Shown here one piece after another: positions 1-11,274 of a stretch of DNA of 64,000 bases (within the stretch, counting starts at the first letter, position 1; each line of letters opens with the position of its first letter). The stretch comes from Silvania hatchlandensis (GTDB taxonomy: Bacteria > Pseudomonadota > Gammaproteobacteria > Enterobacterales > Enterobacteriaceae), in contig NZ_JAMGZK010000054.1 in assembly GCF_025564065.1 (NCBI RefSeq), forward strand, positions 186,001 to 250,000, given 5' to 3'. Made by a program: the position numbers and the translations under genes. The notes beneath the pieces are model-generated. The model ran no database searches. It had not been told where the DNA came from and saw only the letters and a list, made by a program, of their open reading frames with translations.

Positions 1-669
1 CACTTTATCCAGGTACGGGTTGTTCTCGAAACCGTCTTCGTTAACGTTAGCGATGTACATAGTTGGCTTCAGGGTCAGGAAGCTCAGGTACTTGATCGCC
101 GCTTTGTCTTCTTCAGTCAGGTTTTTCAGCGCACGCAGCATGCCTGCGTTTTCCAGCTGTGGCAGACATTTTTCCAGCGCAGCCTGTTCAGCTTTTGCGT
201 CTTTATCGCCACCTTTGGCCTTTTTCTGCACGCGGTGCAGGGCGCGCTCGCAGGTGTCCAGGTCAGACAGGGCCAGCTCGGTATTAATGACTTCGATATC
301 GTCAGCCGGATCCACTTTATTGTTGACGTGGATGATGTTGTCGTTCTCAAAGCAACGCACCACGTGGCCGATAGCTTCGGTTTCACGGATGTTGGTCAGG
401 AACTGGTTACCCAGGCCTTCACCTTTGGATGCGCCTTTTACCAGGCCTGCAATGTCCACAAATTCCATGGTGGTTGGCAGGATGCGCTGAGGCTTAACGA
501 TCTCGGCCAGCTGGTCCAGACGTGGATCGGGCATTGGCACGACACCGGTGTTTGGCTCGATGGTGCAGAACGGGAAGTTAGCCGCTTCGATGCCCGCTTT
601 CGTCAGCGCGTTAAACAGGGTGGATTTGCCCACATTAGGCAGACCAACGATACCGCATTTGAATCCCAT
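1..669 (-). CDS. ychF: Ribosome-associated ATPase YchF (partial)
   Basis: The N-terminal 223 codons of a YchF/Ola1 Obg-family P-loop protein are present. The 3' part lies beyond the window edge; the E. coli protein has 363 residues. It begins [17 protein letters not shown], which carries the Walker A loop at about residues 9-17, and it has the FVDIAGLV switch II segment. Near residue 208 it reads NVNE where true GTPases have NKxD. In this family that change goes with a preference for ATP over GTP. The family binds ribosomes and is implicated in stress and translation control. It lies upstream of pth on the same strand, 126 bp after the pth stop, as in E. coli. The C-terminal TGS domain cannot be assessed. 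Confidence 0.97.
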   Translation of the reverse strand, partial: MGFKCGIVGLPNVGKSTLFNALTKAGIEAANFPFCTIEPNTGVVPMPDPRLDQLAEIVKPQRILPTTMEFVDIAGLVKGASKGEGLGNQFLTNIRETEAIGHVVRCFENDNIIHVNNKVDPADDIEVINTELALSDLDTCERALHRVQKKAKGGDKDAKAEQAALEKCLPQLENAGMLRALKNLTEEDKAAIKYLSFLTLKPTMYIANVNEDGFENNPYLDKV

Positions 670-795
670 GTCTGAATCACCTTAATATCTTGATATTCAA
701 CGCGTTAGGCTTAACGAGTCGAAGAAAAGTAAATAACTGCGCCCATTATACACGTAACCCGCAGGCTGCGCGGTAAAAAAGGCGTTTCGCGCCGG

Positions 796-1380
796 TTATT
801 GCGCTTTGAAAGCGTGAAGTCGGTTAGTGGCTTTGGTTAAGCCTTCTTTCAGCCAGACTTCGGTGCAACGCACCGCTTCGTCTACCGCATCGTCGATCAG
901 TTTCTGCTCGGAAACCGGCGGTTTACCCAGCACAAAACCAACAACTTTGTTTTTATCGCCCGGATGACCAATACCTATGCGTAAACGGTGAAAATTCGGG
1001 TTATTACCCAATTTGCTGATGATGTCTTTTAAGCCGTTATGTCCGCCGTGACCGCCGCCGAGTTTGAACTTCGCCACGCCAGGGGGCAAATCCAGTTCGT
1101 CGTGTGCCACCAGGATTTCGTCCGGGTTGATGCGATAAAAGGTCGCCAGCGCGGCAACCGCTTTACCGCTTAAGTTCATAAACGTGGTCGGCACCAGCAG
1201 ACGCACATCGGCCCCGGCCAGATTCACGCGCGAGGTAAATCCAAAGAATTTAGATTCTTCACGCAGAGGCGCGCGCAGCCGCTCCGCCAGCAGATCAACA
1301 TACCAGGCACCCGCATTGTGGCGGGTGGCCGCATATTCCGCGCCGGGATTGGCCAGGCCGACAATCAGTTTAATCGTCAC
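796..1380 (-). CDS. pth: Peptidyl-tRNA hydrolase
   Basis: This 194-residue cytoplasmic enzyme cleaves the ester bond of peptidyl-tRNAs that drop off ribosomes and so recycles the tRNA. The start [16 protein letters not shown] is a GTG codon, as in E. coli. The reading frame runs further upstream to 1443, but that extension does not resemble the family. Visible family residues are the NPG motif, the catalytic histidine of TRHNAG (His20 in E. coli numbering), the FMNLSG segment and the HDELDLPPG loop with its aspartate. Length and sequence are near identical to E. coli Pth. The gene is co-oriented with ychF downstream and divergent from ychH. Confidence 0.98.
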   Translation of the reverse strand: MTIKLIVGLANPGAEYAATRHNAGAWYVDLLAERLRAPLREESKFFGFTSRVNLAGADVRLLVPTTFMNLSGKAVAALATFYRINPDEILVAHDELDLPPGVAKFKLGGGHGGHNGLKDIISKLGNNPNFHRLRIGIGHPGDKNKVVGFVLGKPPVSEQKLIDDAVDEAVRCTEVWLKEGLTKATNRLHAFKAQ

Positions 1381-1553
1381 GTTTTTATTCCTGAAAGTAC
1401 TAAGTCTGGCGCGTAGTGTACTGTCTGCCGCGCCGCTTGACAAAATTCTGCGAACCGACCCATAGAATCAGAATAATTACGCTTCTGAACCATTAGAATT
1501 TCATGCTACTCAAAGGCTTATTTGTAAAGTTTTGTTACGCCGATATGCATAAT

Positions 1554-1596
1554 TGTGATCGCTGACGCAATCAGCAAAAGGGGTGTTGTCTATACT
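1554..1596 (+). promoter_or_regulatory. Putative CRP-dependent ychH promoter
   Basis: A -10-like TATACT lies at 1591-1596. A CRP-like site begins at 1554 with a perfect left half TGTGATC and a weak right half. Its centre, about 1561.5, would lie 41-42 bp upstream of a start near 1603, the class II spacing. No good -35 is seen, which fits an activator-dependent promoter. The rest of the 274-bp pth-ychH interval shows no gene. Confidence 0.45.
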
Positions 1597-1654
1597 TTAC
1601 ACACAAGGATTAGGGAGATATTCCCCCTACGACCCAAAGTTCCGGAGGTGACAG

Positions 1655-1930
1655 ATGAAACGCAAAAACGCTTCGCTACTCGGTAACGTGCTGATGGGAT
1701 TGGGATTAGTCGTCATGGTCGTCGGCGTCGGTTATTCCATTTTAAACCAGCTTCCGCAGCTCGACCTGCCGCAATATTTCGCTCACGGCGCGGTTCTGAG
1801 CATCTTTCTGGGTGCCGTTCTCTGGCTGGCGGGCGCCCGCGTCAGCGGCCACGAGCAGGTCTGCGACCGTTACTGGTGGGTGCGCCACTACGATAAACGC
1901 TGCCGTCGCGATCAGCATAAGCATAGCTAA
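1655..1930 (+). CDS. ychH: Stress-induced inner membrane protein YchH
   Basis: This 91-residue protein has two predicted membrane segments, about residues 10-30 and 42-62. They are followed by a basic, histidine-rich cytoplasmic tail ending KRCRRDQHKHS. It matches E. coli YchH, a DUF2583-type protein linked to stress and biofilm phenotypes whose molecular role is unknown. A strong ribosome site, GGAGGTGACAG, sits directly before the ATG. The gene stands alone between pth (divergent) and a MerR-type regulator, and it ends in a strong terminator, so it is probably monocistronic. Confidence 0.93.
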   Translation: MKRKNASLLGNVLMGLGLVVMVVGVGYSILNQLPQLDLPQYFAHGAVLSIFLGAVLWLAGARVSGHEQVCDRYWWVRHYDKRCRRDQHKHS

Positions 1931-1953
1931 CACTGCATGTCGGATGGTAAGAG

Positions 1954-1983
1954 AAACGGTTCCTGAGGGAACCGTTTTTTTTT
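1954..1983 (+). terminator. Rho-independent terminator after ychH
   Basis: The ten-base stem AAACGGTTCC/GGAACCGTTT with a short TGAG loop is followed by a run of T residues. It lies 24 bp after the ychH stop. Confidence 0.92.
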
Positions 1984-2054
1984 GCATCTTTTGTTGACCC
2001 TCACGTAACGTAAGGCATCAGAGTGACGCAACTGGCACAAGAGAAGGAGCCGTT

Positions 2055-3098
2055 ATGTTGATTCAGGTGGGGGAACTGGCCAGGCGGGCCGGGATCACCG
2101 TAAGAACGTTACATCATTACGAACAGACAGGGTTGTTGCTGCCTTCAGCCAGAAGTGCGGCAGGGTACCGGCTGTATAACCTGGCGGCGGTTCAGCGTCT
2201 GCATATGATTCAGACGCTGGCAAAGTCGGGGCTGGAACTTGCTGAAATCAGGGACTTTCTGGATAAGGAGCCGCTCGCACTGGCTGAGCTTCTCGACGCA
2301 CAAATTCGTCTGCTGGATAAGCAAGTCCGCAGTATTAACACCCTGCGCGACAGGCTTGCGGATTTGCATGCAGGGCTCACGGCTAATGCGGCCCCCGATC
2401 TCGAGTCCTGGCTACAGACTCTGGAGTTAATGAATATGTACGATCGCTGGTTTAGTCACGAAGAGTTGCAGCAGTTGCCGTTTGCGGCGCAGAACAAACA
2501 GTTGGCAGAAATCTGGACCGGCCTGGTTGAGGAGGCCAGCGCGCTGCTGAAACGGCATGTTGAGGTCGCCGATCCGCGGGCAATGGATCTTGCCACGCGC
2601 TGGATGCTACGCCTGGAGCAGGATACCGCAGGCAAGCCTGAATTCCTGACCCGCATGAATGAGATGCACAGCGTTGAGCCGCAAATGCGCGAGCAAACCG
2701 GGATCACCCCCGAGATGATCGATTACGTTACCCGGGCGTTTGCGGAAAGCAAACTCATCATCTGGCAGCGCTATTTATCCCCGGAAGAGATGGCGTTTAC
2801 CCGCGCGCACTATTTTGATCGGATGATGGAGTGGCCGCCACTGGTGGCAAAACTGCATCAGGCGCAGGGTGAATCATGTGACCCGTCGTCAGACGTTGCG
2901 CAACAGCTGGCGGAAAACTGGCTGGCACTGTTTCAGTCCTATGCGGGAACCGATCCAGCCACCCAGCAAAAATTCCGGGTGGCGATGCAGCAGGAGCCGC
3001 ATCTGATGAAGGGAACCTGGATGACGCCTGAGGTGCTCGACTGGCTCCAGCAGGCGATCGGGATCATGATGCAACGGCGTTTTTCAACGCGCGGTTAA
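2055..3098 (+). CDS. MerR-family regulator, TipAS-like C-terminus
   Basis: This 347-residue protein has an N-terminal MerR winged helix-turn-helix. Residues 1-70 include [19 protein letters not shown] and GYRLYN. A leucine-rich dimerisation helix follows at about 75-110. The long C-terminal half (about 120-345) is rich in helices and aromatic residues and resembles TipAS-type drug-recognition domains seen in Enterobacter and Klebsiella MerR proteins. No metal-binding cysteine pattern is present, so a metal sensor such as CueR or ZntR is unlikely. The ribosome site is AAGGAG and the start is ATG. The gene is absent from this place in E. coli. It converges with dauA, and the two coding ends overlap by 15 bp. 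The effector and target genes are unknown. Confidence 0.85.
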   Translation: MLIQVGELARRAGITVRTLHHYEQTGLLLPSARSAAGYRLYNLAAVQRLHMIQTLAKSGLELAEIRDFLDKEPLALAELLDAQIRLLDKQVRSINTLRDRLADLHAGLTANAAPDLESWLQTLELMNMYDRWFSHEELQQLPFAAQNKQLAEIWTGLVEEASALLKRHVEVADPRAMDLATRWMLRLEQDTAGKPEFLTRMNEMHSVEPQMREQTGITPEMIDYVTRAFAESKLIIWQRYLSPEEMAFTRAHYFDRMMEWPPLVAKLHQAQGESCDPSSDVAQQLAENWLALFQSYAGTDPATQQKFRVAMQQEPHLMKGTWMTPEVLDWLQQAIGIMMQRRFSTRG

Positions 3099-4778
3099 GG
3101 GTAAGTCGGCTAAGGCCGCATCACGATTTGGGTAGAACGCCAGGCGGCCAGGGATCGGCTGCACCCCCGCCCGCGCCATGGTGCGCAGCGGCTGAAACTC
3201 CAGATTACTCACCCGCAGTTCACACCCTTCTGGCAGATGCTCGACAAAGCGCTGGAACGCATCCAGCCCGCCGGCATCCAGCACCGGCACTGCATCCCAT
3301 TTCAGAACCACAATCCGCTTACCCTCGAGGCGTGAGGCCAGATCGCTGAACAACCCCTCTGCGGCGGCAAAGAACAGCGGGCCTATCACCCGCAGCACCA
3401 GCACATCGTCCGGTACCTCTACATTGACCGCTGCCAGCCGCGTCATTCGCGCTATGCGGCGCATAAACAGCAGCGAGGCCAGCACAATCCCGACGCTGAT
3501 GGCGATCACCATATCAAACAGCACGGTCAGGGACATGCATATCAGCATCACGATGATGTCGTCTTTCGGCGCCCGGCGCAGCAGGTTCACGACTTTATGC
3601 GCCTCGCTCATGTTCCAGGCCACCATCAGCAGCAGGGCGGCCATTGCCGACAGCGGCAGCCAGGACAGCAGCGGGGCCAGCACCAGCAGGGCGAGGATCA
3701 CCAGAATGGAGTGGATCACCGCCGACACCGGCGAGGTGGCCCCGGCACGGACGTTCGCCGCCGAGCGGGCAATTGCGGCGGTGGCGGTGATACCACCAAA
3801 GAACGGGGCGATGATGTTCCCCAGCCCCTGGCCGATCAGCTCGTTGTTGGCTTTATGTTTGGTGCCGGTCATGCCGTCCAGCACCACCGCGCACAGCAGC
3901 GACTCAATCGCTCCCAGCATCGCCATCGAAAAGGCGGCGGGGAGCAGGGCGCGCAGGGAGTCCCAGCTTAAGGTGAAGCTGGAGCCGGGCAGATCCCACG
4001 GCAGGATCAGCTGCGGCAGCAGCTGCGGGATGCCGTTACCCTGCGAACCATCCGCCAGCACATAGTGGAACTGCGAGCCAATAGTGGCGACGTGGCCGCC
4101 CAGCAGATTGACCACCCCCATCACCGCGCAGCCCAGAAGTAGTGCGGGCAGATGCCCCGGCAGTCGAATGCCCAGCCGTGGCCAGAGAATTAAGGTGCCC
4201 AGCGTAATAATGCCGATCGCGGCGTCACCAGGGTTGATGGTTGGCAGCGCCATTGCCAGCGCGCCCACTTTTTGCAGGTAGTGCTCCGGCACGTGGGCCA
4301 TCTGCAGACCGAGGAAATCCTTAATCTGCATGGTCCCGATGGTAATGCCGATTCCGGAGGTAAAGCCCAGGGTCACAGAAATCGGAATGTATTCAATCAG
4401 CCTGCCGAAGCGCGCCAGGCCGAACAGAATCAAAAACACCCCCGACATCAGGGTGGCGACCAGCAATCCGGCCAGACCGAACTGCTGGGAGACGGGGTAG
4501 AGGATCACCACAAAGGCGGCGGTCGGCCCGGAAACGCTAAAGCGCGAGCCACCGGTCAGGGCGATCACAATCCCGGCCACTGCGGCGGTGTACAGGCCAT
4601 ACTGCGGCGCAACGCCGCTGCCAATCGCCAGCGCCATCGCCAGTGGAATGGCGATAATACCGACGGTAATCCCGGCGATCAGGTCACGGGTAAAGCGTGA
4701 CAGGGTATATTTCTCTTTCCAGCAAGCGTCGATGAGGGCGCGGAACGGCAGAACATGTGAGGAAATGGGGTTTTTCAC
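3084..4778 (-). CDS. dauA: C4-dicarboxylate transporter DauA (SulP/SLC26)
   Basis: This is an inner-membrane SLC26/SulP transporter of 564 residues. It has a multi-span membrane domain with family segments such as GLYTAAVAG and [11 protein letters not shown] cytoplasmic STAS domain occupies about residues 435-555 ([17 protein letters not shown]...ILDAGG-like). In E. coli the orthologue (formerly YchM) imports succinate and other C4-dicarboxylates aerobically at acidic pH. I chose the GTG at 4778 because the protein then aligns with the E. coli N-terminus (..[19 protein letters not shown]) and an AGGG lies 9 bases upstream. ATG codons at 4787, 4799 and 4802 are alternatives. The gene follows prs on the same strand beyond a terminator. 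Confidence 0.95.
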   Translation of the reverse strand: MKNPISSHVLPFRALIDACWKEKYTLSRFTRDLIAGITVGIIAIPLAMALAIGSGVAPQYGLYTAAVAGIVIALTGGSRFSVSGPTAAFVVILYPVSQQFGLAGLLVATLMSGVFLILFGLARFGRLIEYIPISVTLGFTSGIGITIGTMQIKDFLGLQMAHVPEHYLQKVGALAMALPTINPGDAAIGIITLGTLILWPRLGIRLPGHLPALLLGCAVMGVVNLLGGHVATIGSQFHYVLADGSQGNGIPQLLPQLILPWDLPGSSFTLSWDSLRALLPAAFSMAMLGAIESLLCAVVLDGMTGTKHKANNELIGQGLGNIIAPFFGGITATAAIARSAANVRAGATSPVSAVIHSILVILALLVLAPLLSWLPLSAMAALLLMVAWNMSEAHKVVNLLRRAPKDDIIVMLICMSLTVLFDMVIAISVGIVLASLLFMRRIARMTRLAAVNVEVPDDVLVLRVIGPLFFAAAEGLFSDLASRLEGKRIVVLKWDAVPVLDAGGLDAFQRFVEHLPEGCELRVSNLEFQPLRTMARAGVQPIPGRLAFYPNRDAALADLPLTAR

Positions 4779-4862
4779 AATAATCATCCCTGGGCGCATC
4801 ATCTGTCATGTCAATGGCAGGTGAAGGAGGCATTGGTCATACAAATAAAAGCTACAGACAAA

Positions 4863-4886
4863 AAAACCCGCCGTAGCGGGTTTTTA
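4863..4886 (-). terminator. Terminator after prs
   Basis: The stem AAACCCGC/GCGGGTTT has T runs on both strands. It lies 13 bp beyond the prs stop and separates prs from dauA. Confidence 0.88.
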
Positions 4887-4898
4887 GACTGCGTCCGA

Positions 4899-5930
<1,032 letters not shown>

Positions 5931-5970
5931 TTAAAGAGCGCGATGCAACGTCTGGAACAGGGTGACGTTG

Positions 5971-6840
5971 TCACCGAAACTCAGATTGCGCCAGAATGGC
6001 CTGCTGTAGCGGGGAGGTGTTCATACCACGCGCTACAAAACCATGCAGCCACTCTGGAGCCAGCTCGAGCACCTGACGTGCAGCAGATTCCGTGTCAAAT
6101 TCAGCAAAGACACAGGCCCCTGTGCCAGTCAGGCGCGACGGCGCGTATTCTAACAGCCAGGAAAGCGCGACATCAACCTCGCGAAAACGTTTTCTTGCGA
6201 TATCCTCACAATCGTTGCCAAATTCACACTTTAATAACGTTTCTATTGACCGAACCGGGGTGTTACGCGGAAGGTCCGGATCCTTAAAGATAACCGGCGT
6301 CGGAATGCTAACCCCAGGGTGGGCCACCAGATACCATTTTTCCGCCGGACTGACCGGGGAGAGGATCTCGCCCACCCCTTCGGCAAAGGCGGCGTGTCCG
6401 CGCACGAATACCGGCACGTCGGCACCAAGCGTTAACCCCAGCGCCGCCAGCTCATCGACCGACAGACCGCACCCCCACAGGTGATTAAGCACCACCAGCA
6501 CGGTGGCGGCATTAGACGATCCGCCCCCAAGCCCGCCGCCCATCGGCAGGCGCTTGTCGACGCAGATATCGGCGCCGCTGCCCGCAGGCAAACGCCCCGA
6601 CTGCGCCGCAGCCGCCATCAGCAGGCGGGCGGCACGCACAATCAGGTTCTCTTCATCCGGCACGCCTTCTACCGGTGTTAACAACCGAACCAGCCCGTCC
6701 TGGCGCGGTTCAATCGAAATCGTGTCGCCGTAGTCGATAAACTGAAACAGCGTCTGCAGGGTGTGATACCCGTCAGCACGCTGGCCGGTAATGTACAAAA
6801 ACAGGTTCAGCTTTGCCGGTGAAGGCCAGTGGCTCATCAT
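5971..6840 (-). CDS. ispE: CDP-methylerythritol kinase IspE
   Basis: This GHMP-family kinase of 289 residues phosphorylates 4-diphosphocytidyl-2-C-methyl-D-erythritol in the MEP isoprenoid pathway. It has the N-terminal PAKLNLFL segment with catalytic Lys10, the ATP loop [14 protein letters not shown] (about residues 99-112) and GADVPVF with catalytic Asp141. The first of two consecutive ATGs is chosen because it aligns residue for residue with E. coli. Its start overlaps the lolB stop (ATGA arrangement), so the two are translationally coupled. Confidence 0.97.
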   Translation of the reverse strand: MMSHWPSPAKLNLFLYITGQRADGYHTLQTLFQFIDYGDTISIEPRQDGLVRLLTPVEGVPDEENLIVRAARLLMAAAAQSGRLPAGSGADICVDKRLPMGGGLGGGSSNAATVLVVLNHLWGCGLSVDELAALGLTLGADVPVFVRGHAAFAEGVGEILSPVSPAEKWYLVAHPGVSIPTPVIFKDPDLPRNTPVRSIETLLKCEFGNDCEDIARKRFREVDVALSWLLEYAPSRLTGTGACVFAEFDTESAARQVLELAPEWLHGFVARGMNTSPLQQAILAQSEFR

Positions 6841-7448
6841 TTGACAATCCAGTTATCCATTTTGAGCTTAATGCGCTGACTGCCTTCGGTCAGTTCCAGG
6901 CTGGACGGCAGGGCCGGTTTGCTGTTGCTGTCATAACCGCCGTATACCACTTTCCATTTTTTGCCGTTCTGGCTGTAATTCACTTCGCTCAGGCGATACT
7001 GGTCGTCGAGCTTATAATCGGTGGCATCGCCCGGCAGGCCGAGGATCCACTGGCGCAGGCTGGTAATCGGGATCGGCATCCCGGTCAGCTTACCAATCAT
7101 CTCTTCGGCATCGGTGCCGGTATATTTTTGGCCTTTATTATCGGTAATTTGTGCGGTGCCCGGCTGGGCAATCAGCTCCATTTCCGTGCTGCCAAGCGGA
7201 TTCAGCAGCAGCAGGCGATAGCGATCCTGGCCGGTCTGCTGCCAGAAGAAGCGCGCGTACACTTTCTGCTGATCGGACAGATAAGCAAAGGCACCGCGCG
7301 TCTGGTACTGGTTCAGGGCGCGCACATCCTGTTGATGCTGGCGCCACTGAGGCGCGTCCGGGCTTTTGCCCGGGCCTTTCGGCGGCGTGATGGAACATGC
7401 GGTCAGCACCAGCGCGGCCAGGGGCAGCAGGCGAATCAGTCTGGTCAT
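6837..7448 (-). CDS. lolB: Outer-membrane lipoprotein receptor LolB
   Basis: LolB is the outer-membrane end point of the Lol pathway. It takes lipoproteins from periplasmic LolA and inserts them into the outer membrane. The 203-residue precursor has a basic N-terminus, a hydrophobic core and the lipobox LTAC, with the lipidated cysteine at residue 18. The mature part follows E. coli LolB closely ([26 protein letters not shown]-terminus [10 protein letters not shown]). It overlaps ispE by four bases and is divergent from hemA, as in E. coli. Confidence 0.97.
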   Translation of the reverse strand: MTRLIRLLPLAALVLTACSITPPKGPGKSPDAPQWRQHQQDVRALNQYQTRGAFAYLSDQQKVYARFFWQQTGQDRYRLLLLNPLGSTEMELIAQPGTAQITDNKGQKYTGTDAEEMIGKLTGMPIPITSLRQWILGLPGDATDYKLDDQYRLSEVNYSQNGKKWKVVYGGYDSNSKPALPSSLELTEGSQRIKLKMDNWIVK

Positions 7449-7669
7449 AATGGTGACAAATCCTTGAGATACGTGGCAGTTATATTCCTTAATGCTAGCG
7501 CCCGCCTGCGGCAGCGTCTACGCTCAAGTTGTCTTAATTCCTCAAATTAACGGTTAATAACAAGCGATAACCTATTACTCCGAAAGGGGGCAGTCTCTTT
7601 TATTGATCTCGCGCATCCTGTATGATGCGGCCTGCTAACCTTATTAACGCTGGTACTACTCCCGCTCAT

Positions 7670-8926
7670 ATGACCCTTTTAGCACTCGGTATTAACCACA
7701 AAACAGCCCCGGTTTCACTGCGAGAACGCGTAACGTTTTCGCCGGATACGCTCGACCAGGCGCTGGAAAGTCTCCTTGCCCAGCCAATGGTGCAGGGTGG
7801 CGTGGTGCTGTCGACGTGCAACCGCACCGAGCTGTATCTCAGCGTGGAAGAGCAGGACAACCTGCATGAGGTGCTGATCCGCTGGCTCTGTGAATACCAC
7901 AAGCTGAACGAAGACGAGCTGCGCAATAGCCTTTACTGGCACCAGGATAACGACGCCGTTAGCCATTTGATGCGTGTCGCCAGCGGTCTGGATTCACTGG
8001 TGCTGGGCGAGCCGCAGATCCTCGGTCAGGTCAAAAAAGCGTTTGCGGATTCGCAAAAAGGCCATCTCAAGGCCAGCGAGCTGGAACGCATGTTCCAGAA
8101 ATCTTTCTCTGTCGCCAAGCGTGTGCGAACCGAAACCGACATTGGTGCCAGTGCGGTTTCGGTTGCTTTCGCGGCCTGTACTCTGGCGCGACAAATCTTT
8201 GAATCCTTATCGACGGTTTCCGTGCTGCTGGTCGGCGCGGGTGAAACTATCGAGCTGGTCGCCCGTCATTTACGCGAGCACAAAGTTAAAAAAATGATTA
8301 TCGCCAACCGAACCCGCGAGCGCGCTCAGGCGCTGGCAGACGAAGTCGGCGCGGAAGTGATCGCCCTGAGCGACATCGATGCGCGGCTGAATGAGGCCGA
8401 TATCATTATCAGTTCCACTGCCAGCCCGCTGCCGATCATCGGCAAAGGTATGGTTGAGCGCGCCCTGAAATCCCGCCGTAATCAGCCGATGCTGCTGGTG
8501 GACATCGCCGTCCCGCGCGATGTCGAGCCGGAAGTGGGCAAGCTGGCGAACGCCTATCTTTACAGCGTGGACGATCTGCAGAGCATCATTTCGCACAACC
8601 TTGCCCAGCGTAAAGCGGCAGCGGTGCAGGCCGAGACAATTGTCGAGCAAGAAACCAGCGAATTTATGGCCTGGCTGCGCGCGCAAAGCGTCAGCGAGAC
8701 CATTCGCGAGTACCGCGGTCAGGCGGAGCAGGTGCGTAATGAACTGACGGCCAAAGCGCTGGCCTCCCTGGAACAGGGTGGCGATCCGCAGGTCATCATG
8801 CAGGAACTGGCATGGAAACTGACCAACCGCCTGATCCATGCCCCAACCAAATCACTTCAACAGGCCGCCCGTGACGGGGACGACGAACGCCTGACCATTC
8901 TGCGCGACAGCCTCGGGCTGGAATAG
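7670..8926 (+). CDS. hemA: Glutamyl-tRNA reductase HemA
   Basis: This is the first committed enzyme of C5-pathway tetrapyrrole synthesis. It reduces glutamyl-tRNA with NADPH to glutamate-1-semialdehyde. The 418-residue protein starts [17 protein letters not shown]. It has the catalytic Cys50 in STCNRTEL, the [16 protein letters not shown] segment, the NADPH-binding [14 protein letters not shown] motif and a C-terminal dimerisation helix. I place the start at 7670, not at the in-frame ATG at 7622, because the family N-terminus begins there. In E. coli this N-terminus governs heme-dependent proteolysis. It heads the hemA-prfA-prmC run. Confidence 0.98.
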   Translation: MTLLALGINHKTAPVSLRERVTFSPDTLDQALESLLAQPMVQGGVVLSTCNRTELYLSVEEQDNLHEVLIRWLCEYHKLNEDELRNSLYWHQDNDAVSHLMRVASGLDSLVLGEPQILGQVKKAFADSQKGHLKASELERMFQKSFSVAKRVRTETDIGASAVSVAFAACTLARQIFESLSTVSVLLVGAGETIELVARHLREHKVKKMIIANRTRERAQALADEVGAEVIALSDIDARLNEADIIISSTASPLPIIGKGMVERALKSRRNQPMLLVDIAVPRDVEPEVGKLANAYLYSVDDLQSIISHNLAQRKAAAVQAETIVEQETSEFMAWLRAQSVSETIREYRGQAEQVRNELTAKALASLEQGGDPQVIMQELAWKLTNRLIHAPTKSLQQAARDGDDERLTILRDSLGLE

Positions 8927-8969
8927 CGCACTATACCCATAATTTTTATTACAAGGTGCCCCTACGCCT

Positions 8970-10052
8970 ATGAAGCCCTCTATCGTCGCCAAACTGGAAG
9001 CGCTGCACGAGCGCCATGAAGAAGTTCAGGCGCTGCTCGGCGATGCCGCGACTATTGCTGACCAGGAACGTTTTCGCGCGCTGTCGCGCGAGTATGCACA
9101 GTTAAGTGATGTATCACGCTGCTTTACCGAGTGGCAGCAGGTTCAGGAAGATATCGAAACCGCGCAGATGATGCTCGACGACCCGGAAATGCGCGAAATG
9201 GCGCAGGAAGAGTTGCAGGACGCTAAAGCCCGCGCGGAAGAGATGGAGCAACAGCTGCAGGTGCTGCTGCTGCCAAAAGATCCGGACGATGAACGCAACG
9301 CCTTTGTCGAAGTCCGCGCCGGGACCGGCGGGGATGAAGCGGCGCTGTTTGCCGGGGACCTGTTCCGTATGTACAGCCGTTATGCGGAATCCCGCCGCTG
9401 GCGCGTGGAGATCATCAGCGCCAACGAAGGTGAGCATGGCGGCTATAAAGAAGTGATCGCCAAGATCAGCGGTGACGGCGTATATGGCCGCCTGAAGTTC
9501 GAATCCGGCGGTCATCGCGTTCAGCGCGTACCGGCCACCGAATCGCAGGGGCGTATTCACACCTCCGCCTGCACCGTGGCGGTAATGCCCGAGCTGCCGG
9601 AAGCCGAGCTGCCGGACATCAACCCGTCCGAGCTGCGCATCGATACCTTCCGTTCGTCCGGGGCAGGCGGTCAGCACGTTAACACCACCGACTCCGCGAT
9701 CCGTATTACCCACCTGCCAACCGGTATTGTGGTGGAGTGTCAGGACGAACGTTCCCAGCACAAAAACAAAGCCAAAGCGCTGTCGGTGCTGGGGGCGCGT
9801 ATTCGCGCAGCTGAAATCGCCAAACGTCAGCAGGCCGAAGCCTCAACCCGCCGCAACCTGCTGGGCACCGGCGATCGCAGCGATCGCAACCGGACCTATA
9901 ACTTCCCGCAGGGGCGCGTCACAGACCACCGCATCAACCTGACGCTTTACCGTCTGGATGAGACGATGGAAGGCAAGCTGGATTCGTTGATCGAGCCGAT
10001 CGTGCAGGAGTACCAGGCCGATCAGCTGGCGGCGCTGGCAGAGCAGGACTAA
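8970..10052 (+). CDS. prfA: Peptide chain release factor 1
   Basis: RF1 reads UAA and UAG and triggers release of the finished peptide. The 360-residue protein has the PAT anticodon-like tripeptide within [18 protein letters not shown], which sets UAG rather than UGA reading. The GGQ motif is in [17 protein letters not shown] near residue 235, where the glutamine is methylated by PrmC. The gene lies 43 bp after hemA, and its last stop base is the first base of the prmC start codon, so prfA and prmC are coupled. Confidence 0.98.
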   Translation: MKPSIVAKLEALHERHEEVQALLGDAATIADQERFRALSREYAQLSDVSRCFTEWQQVQEDIETAQMMLDDPEMREMAQEELQDAKARAEEMEQQLQVLLLPKDPDDERNAFVEVRAGTGGDEAALFAGDLFRMYSRYAESRRWRVEIISANEGEHGGYKEVIAKISGDGVYGRLKFESGGHRVQRVPATESQGRIHTSACTVAVMPELPEAELPDINPSELRIDTFRSSGAGGQHVNTTDSAIRITHLPTGIVVECQDERSQHKNKAKALSVLGARIRAAEIAKRQQAEASTRRNLLGTGDRSDRNRTYNFPQGRVTDHRINLTLYRLDETMEGKLDSLIEPIVQEYQADQLAALAEQD

Positions 10053-10882
10053 TGGATTTTCAGCACTGGCTACGTCACGCGGTCAGCGAACTCAGCGCCA
10101 GCGACAGCCCGCGTCGCGACGCGGAGATCCTGCTGGGGCACGTCACCGGCAGGGCGCGGACCTATATTCTCGCCTTTGCTGAGACGGTGCTGACCCGCGA
10201 CGAAGAGACTCAGCTGGCTGAGCTGCTGGCCCGGCGCAAAACCGGCGAGCCGGTGGCGCATCTGGTGGGCGAGCGCGAGTTCTGGTCGCTGCCGCTGTAC
10301 GTCTCGGCGGCGACGCTGATCCCGCGCCCGGATACCGAATGTCTGGTGGAGCAGGCGCTGGCACGATTGCCCGCGTCGCCCGCGCGCATTCTGGATTTAG
10401 GCACCGGCACCGGGGCAATTGCCCTGGCGCTGGCCAGTGAACGCCCGGACTGTCAGGTCACAGCGGTTGATGTGATGCCCGACGCGGTGGCGCTGGCGCA
10501 GCGCAACGTCGACCGTCTGGCGCTGCCAAACGTCACCGTTGTGCACAGCAGCTGGTTTTCGGCGCTCGCCGATCGCCAGTTTGAGACCATCGTCAGCAAC
10601 CCCCCCTATATTGATGAAGCCGATCCCCATCTGGGTGAAGGCGATGTGCGCTTCGAGCCGCGCAGCGCGCTGGTTGCCGCCGGGCAGGGGCTGGCCGATC
10701 TGAGCCAGATTATTACCGCCGCCCGCCAGCATCTGGTGAGCGGCGGCTGGCTGCTGCTGGAGCACGGCTGGACCCAGGGTGAAGCCGTGCGTGCGCTGTT
10801 CCTGCAGGCGGGTTATCAGCAGGTGGAAACCTGTCGCGATTATGGCGGCAATGAACGTCTGACCTTGGGTAAGTGGGCATGA
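10052..10882 (+). CDS. prmC: Release-factor glutamine methyltransferase PrmC
   Basis: PrmC methylates the GGQ glutamine of RF1 and RF2 using S-adenosylmethionine. The 276-residue protein has the SAM-binding ILDLGTGTGAIALALA motif and the catalytic NPPY motif (SNPPYIDEAD, near residue 183). It overlaps prfA by one base and sirB2 by four bases (ATGA), so the order enzyme-after-substrate is kept as in E. coli. Confidence 0.97.
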   Translation: MDFQHWLRHAVSELSASDSPRRDAEILLGHVTGRARTYILAFAETVLTRDEETQLAELLARRKTGEPVAHLVGEREFWSLPLYVSAATLIPRPDTECLVEQALARLPASPARILDLGTGTGAIALALASERPDCQVTAVDVMPDAVALAQRNVDRLALPNVTVVHSSWFSALADRQFETIVSNPPYIDEADPHLGEGDVRFEPRSALVAAGQGLADLSQIITAARQHLVSGGWLLLEHGWTQGEAVRALFLQAGYQQVETCRDYGGNERLTLGKWA

Positions 10883-11271
10883 ACGGATTTTCGCTGCTGA
10901 TCTCTGTGCATATCGCCGCCGTCGTGCTGACGGTCAGTTTTTTTGCGCTGCGCTACTGGTGGCGCTACAGCAATAATCAGCTTATCAACGCCCGCTGGGT
11001 GCGGGTCGCGCCGCACTGCATCGACACCGTGCTGTTTCTCTCGGGCGCGGGGTTGATGTGGGTGACGGGCTATCTGCCGTTTACCGATGATGGCGCATGG
11101 CTGACTGAAAAGCTGTTTGGCGTTATCATCTACATCGTTTTGGGTTTTATTGCGCTGGGGCGACATCGTCCGTGCAGCCAGCAGGTAGGCTTTGTTGCTT
11201 TTCTGCTGGGGCTGGTGGTGCTGTACATCATCATTAAACTCGCCACCACAAGAATACCGTTACTGGGGTAA
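10879..11271 (+). CDS. sirB2: SirB2 family inner-membrane protein
   Basis: This 130-residue hydrophobic protein has about four membrane segments and matches SirB2/YchQ. The Salmonella homologue was named for an effect on invasion-gene expression, but its molecular role is not known. The ATG at 10879 is preferred over the upstream in-frame start at 10873 because it overlaps the prmC stop as ATGA, which suggests coupled translation. sirB1 follows after three bases. Confidence 0.92.
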   Translation: MNGFSLLISVHIAAVVLTVSFFALRYWWRYSNNQLINARWVRVAPHCIDTVLFLSGAGLMWVTGYLPFTDDGAWLTEKLFGVIIYIVLGFIALGRHRPCSQQVGFVAFLLGLVVLYIIIKLATTRIPLLG

Positions 11272-11274
11272 GTC

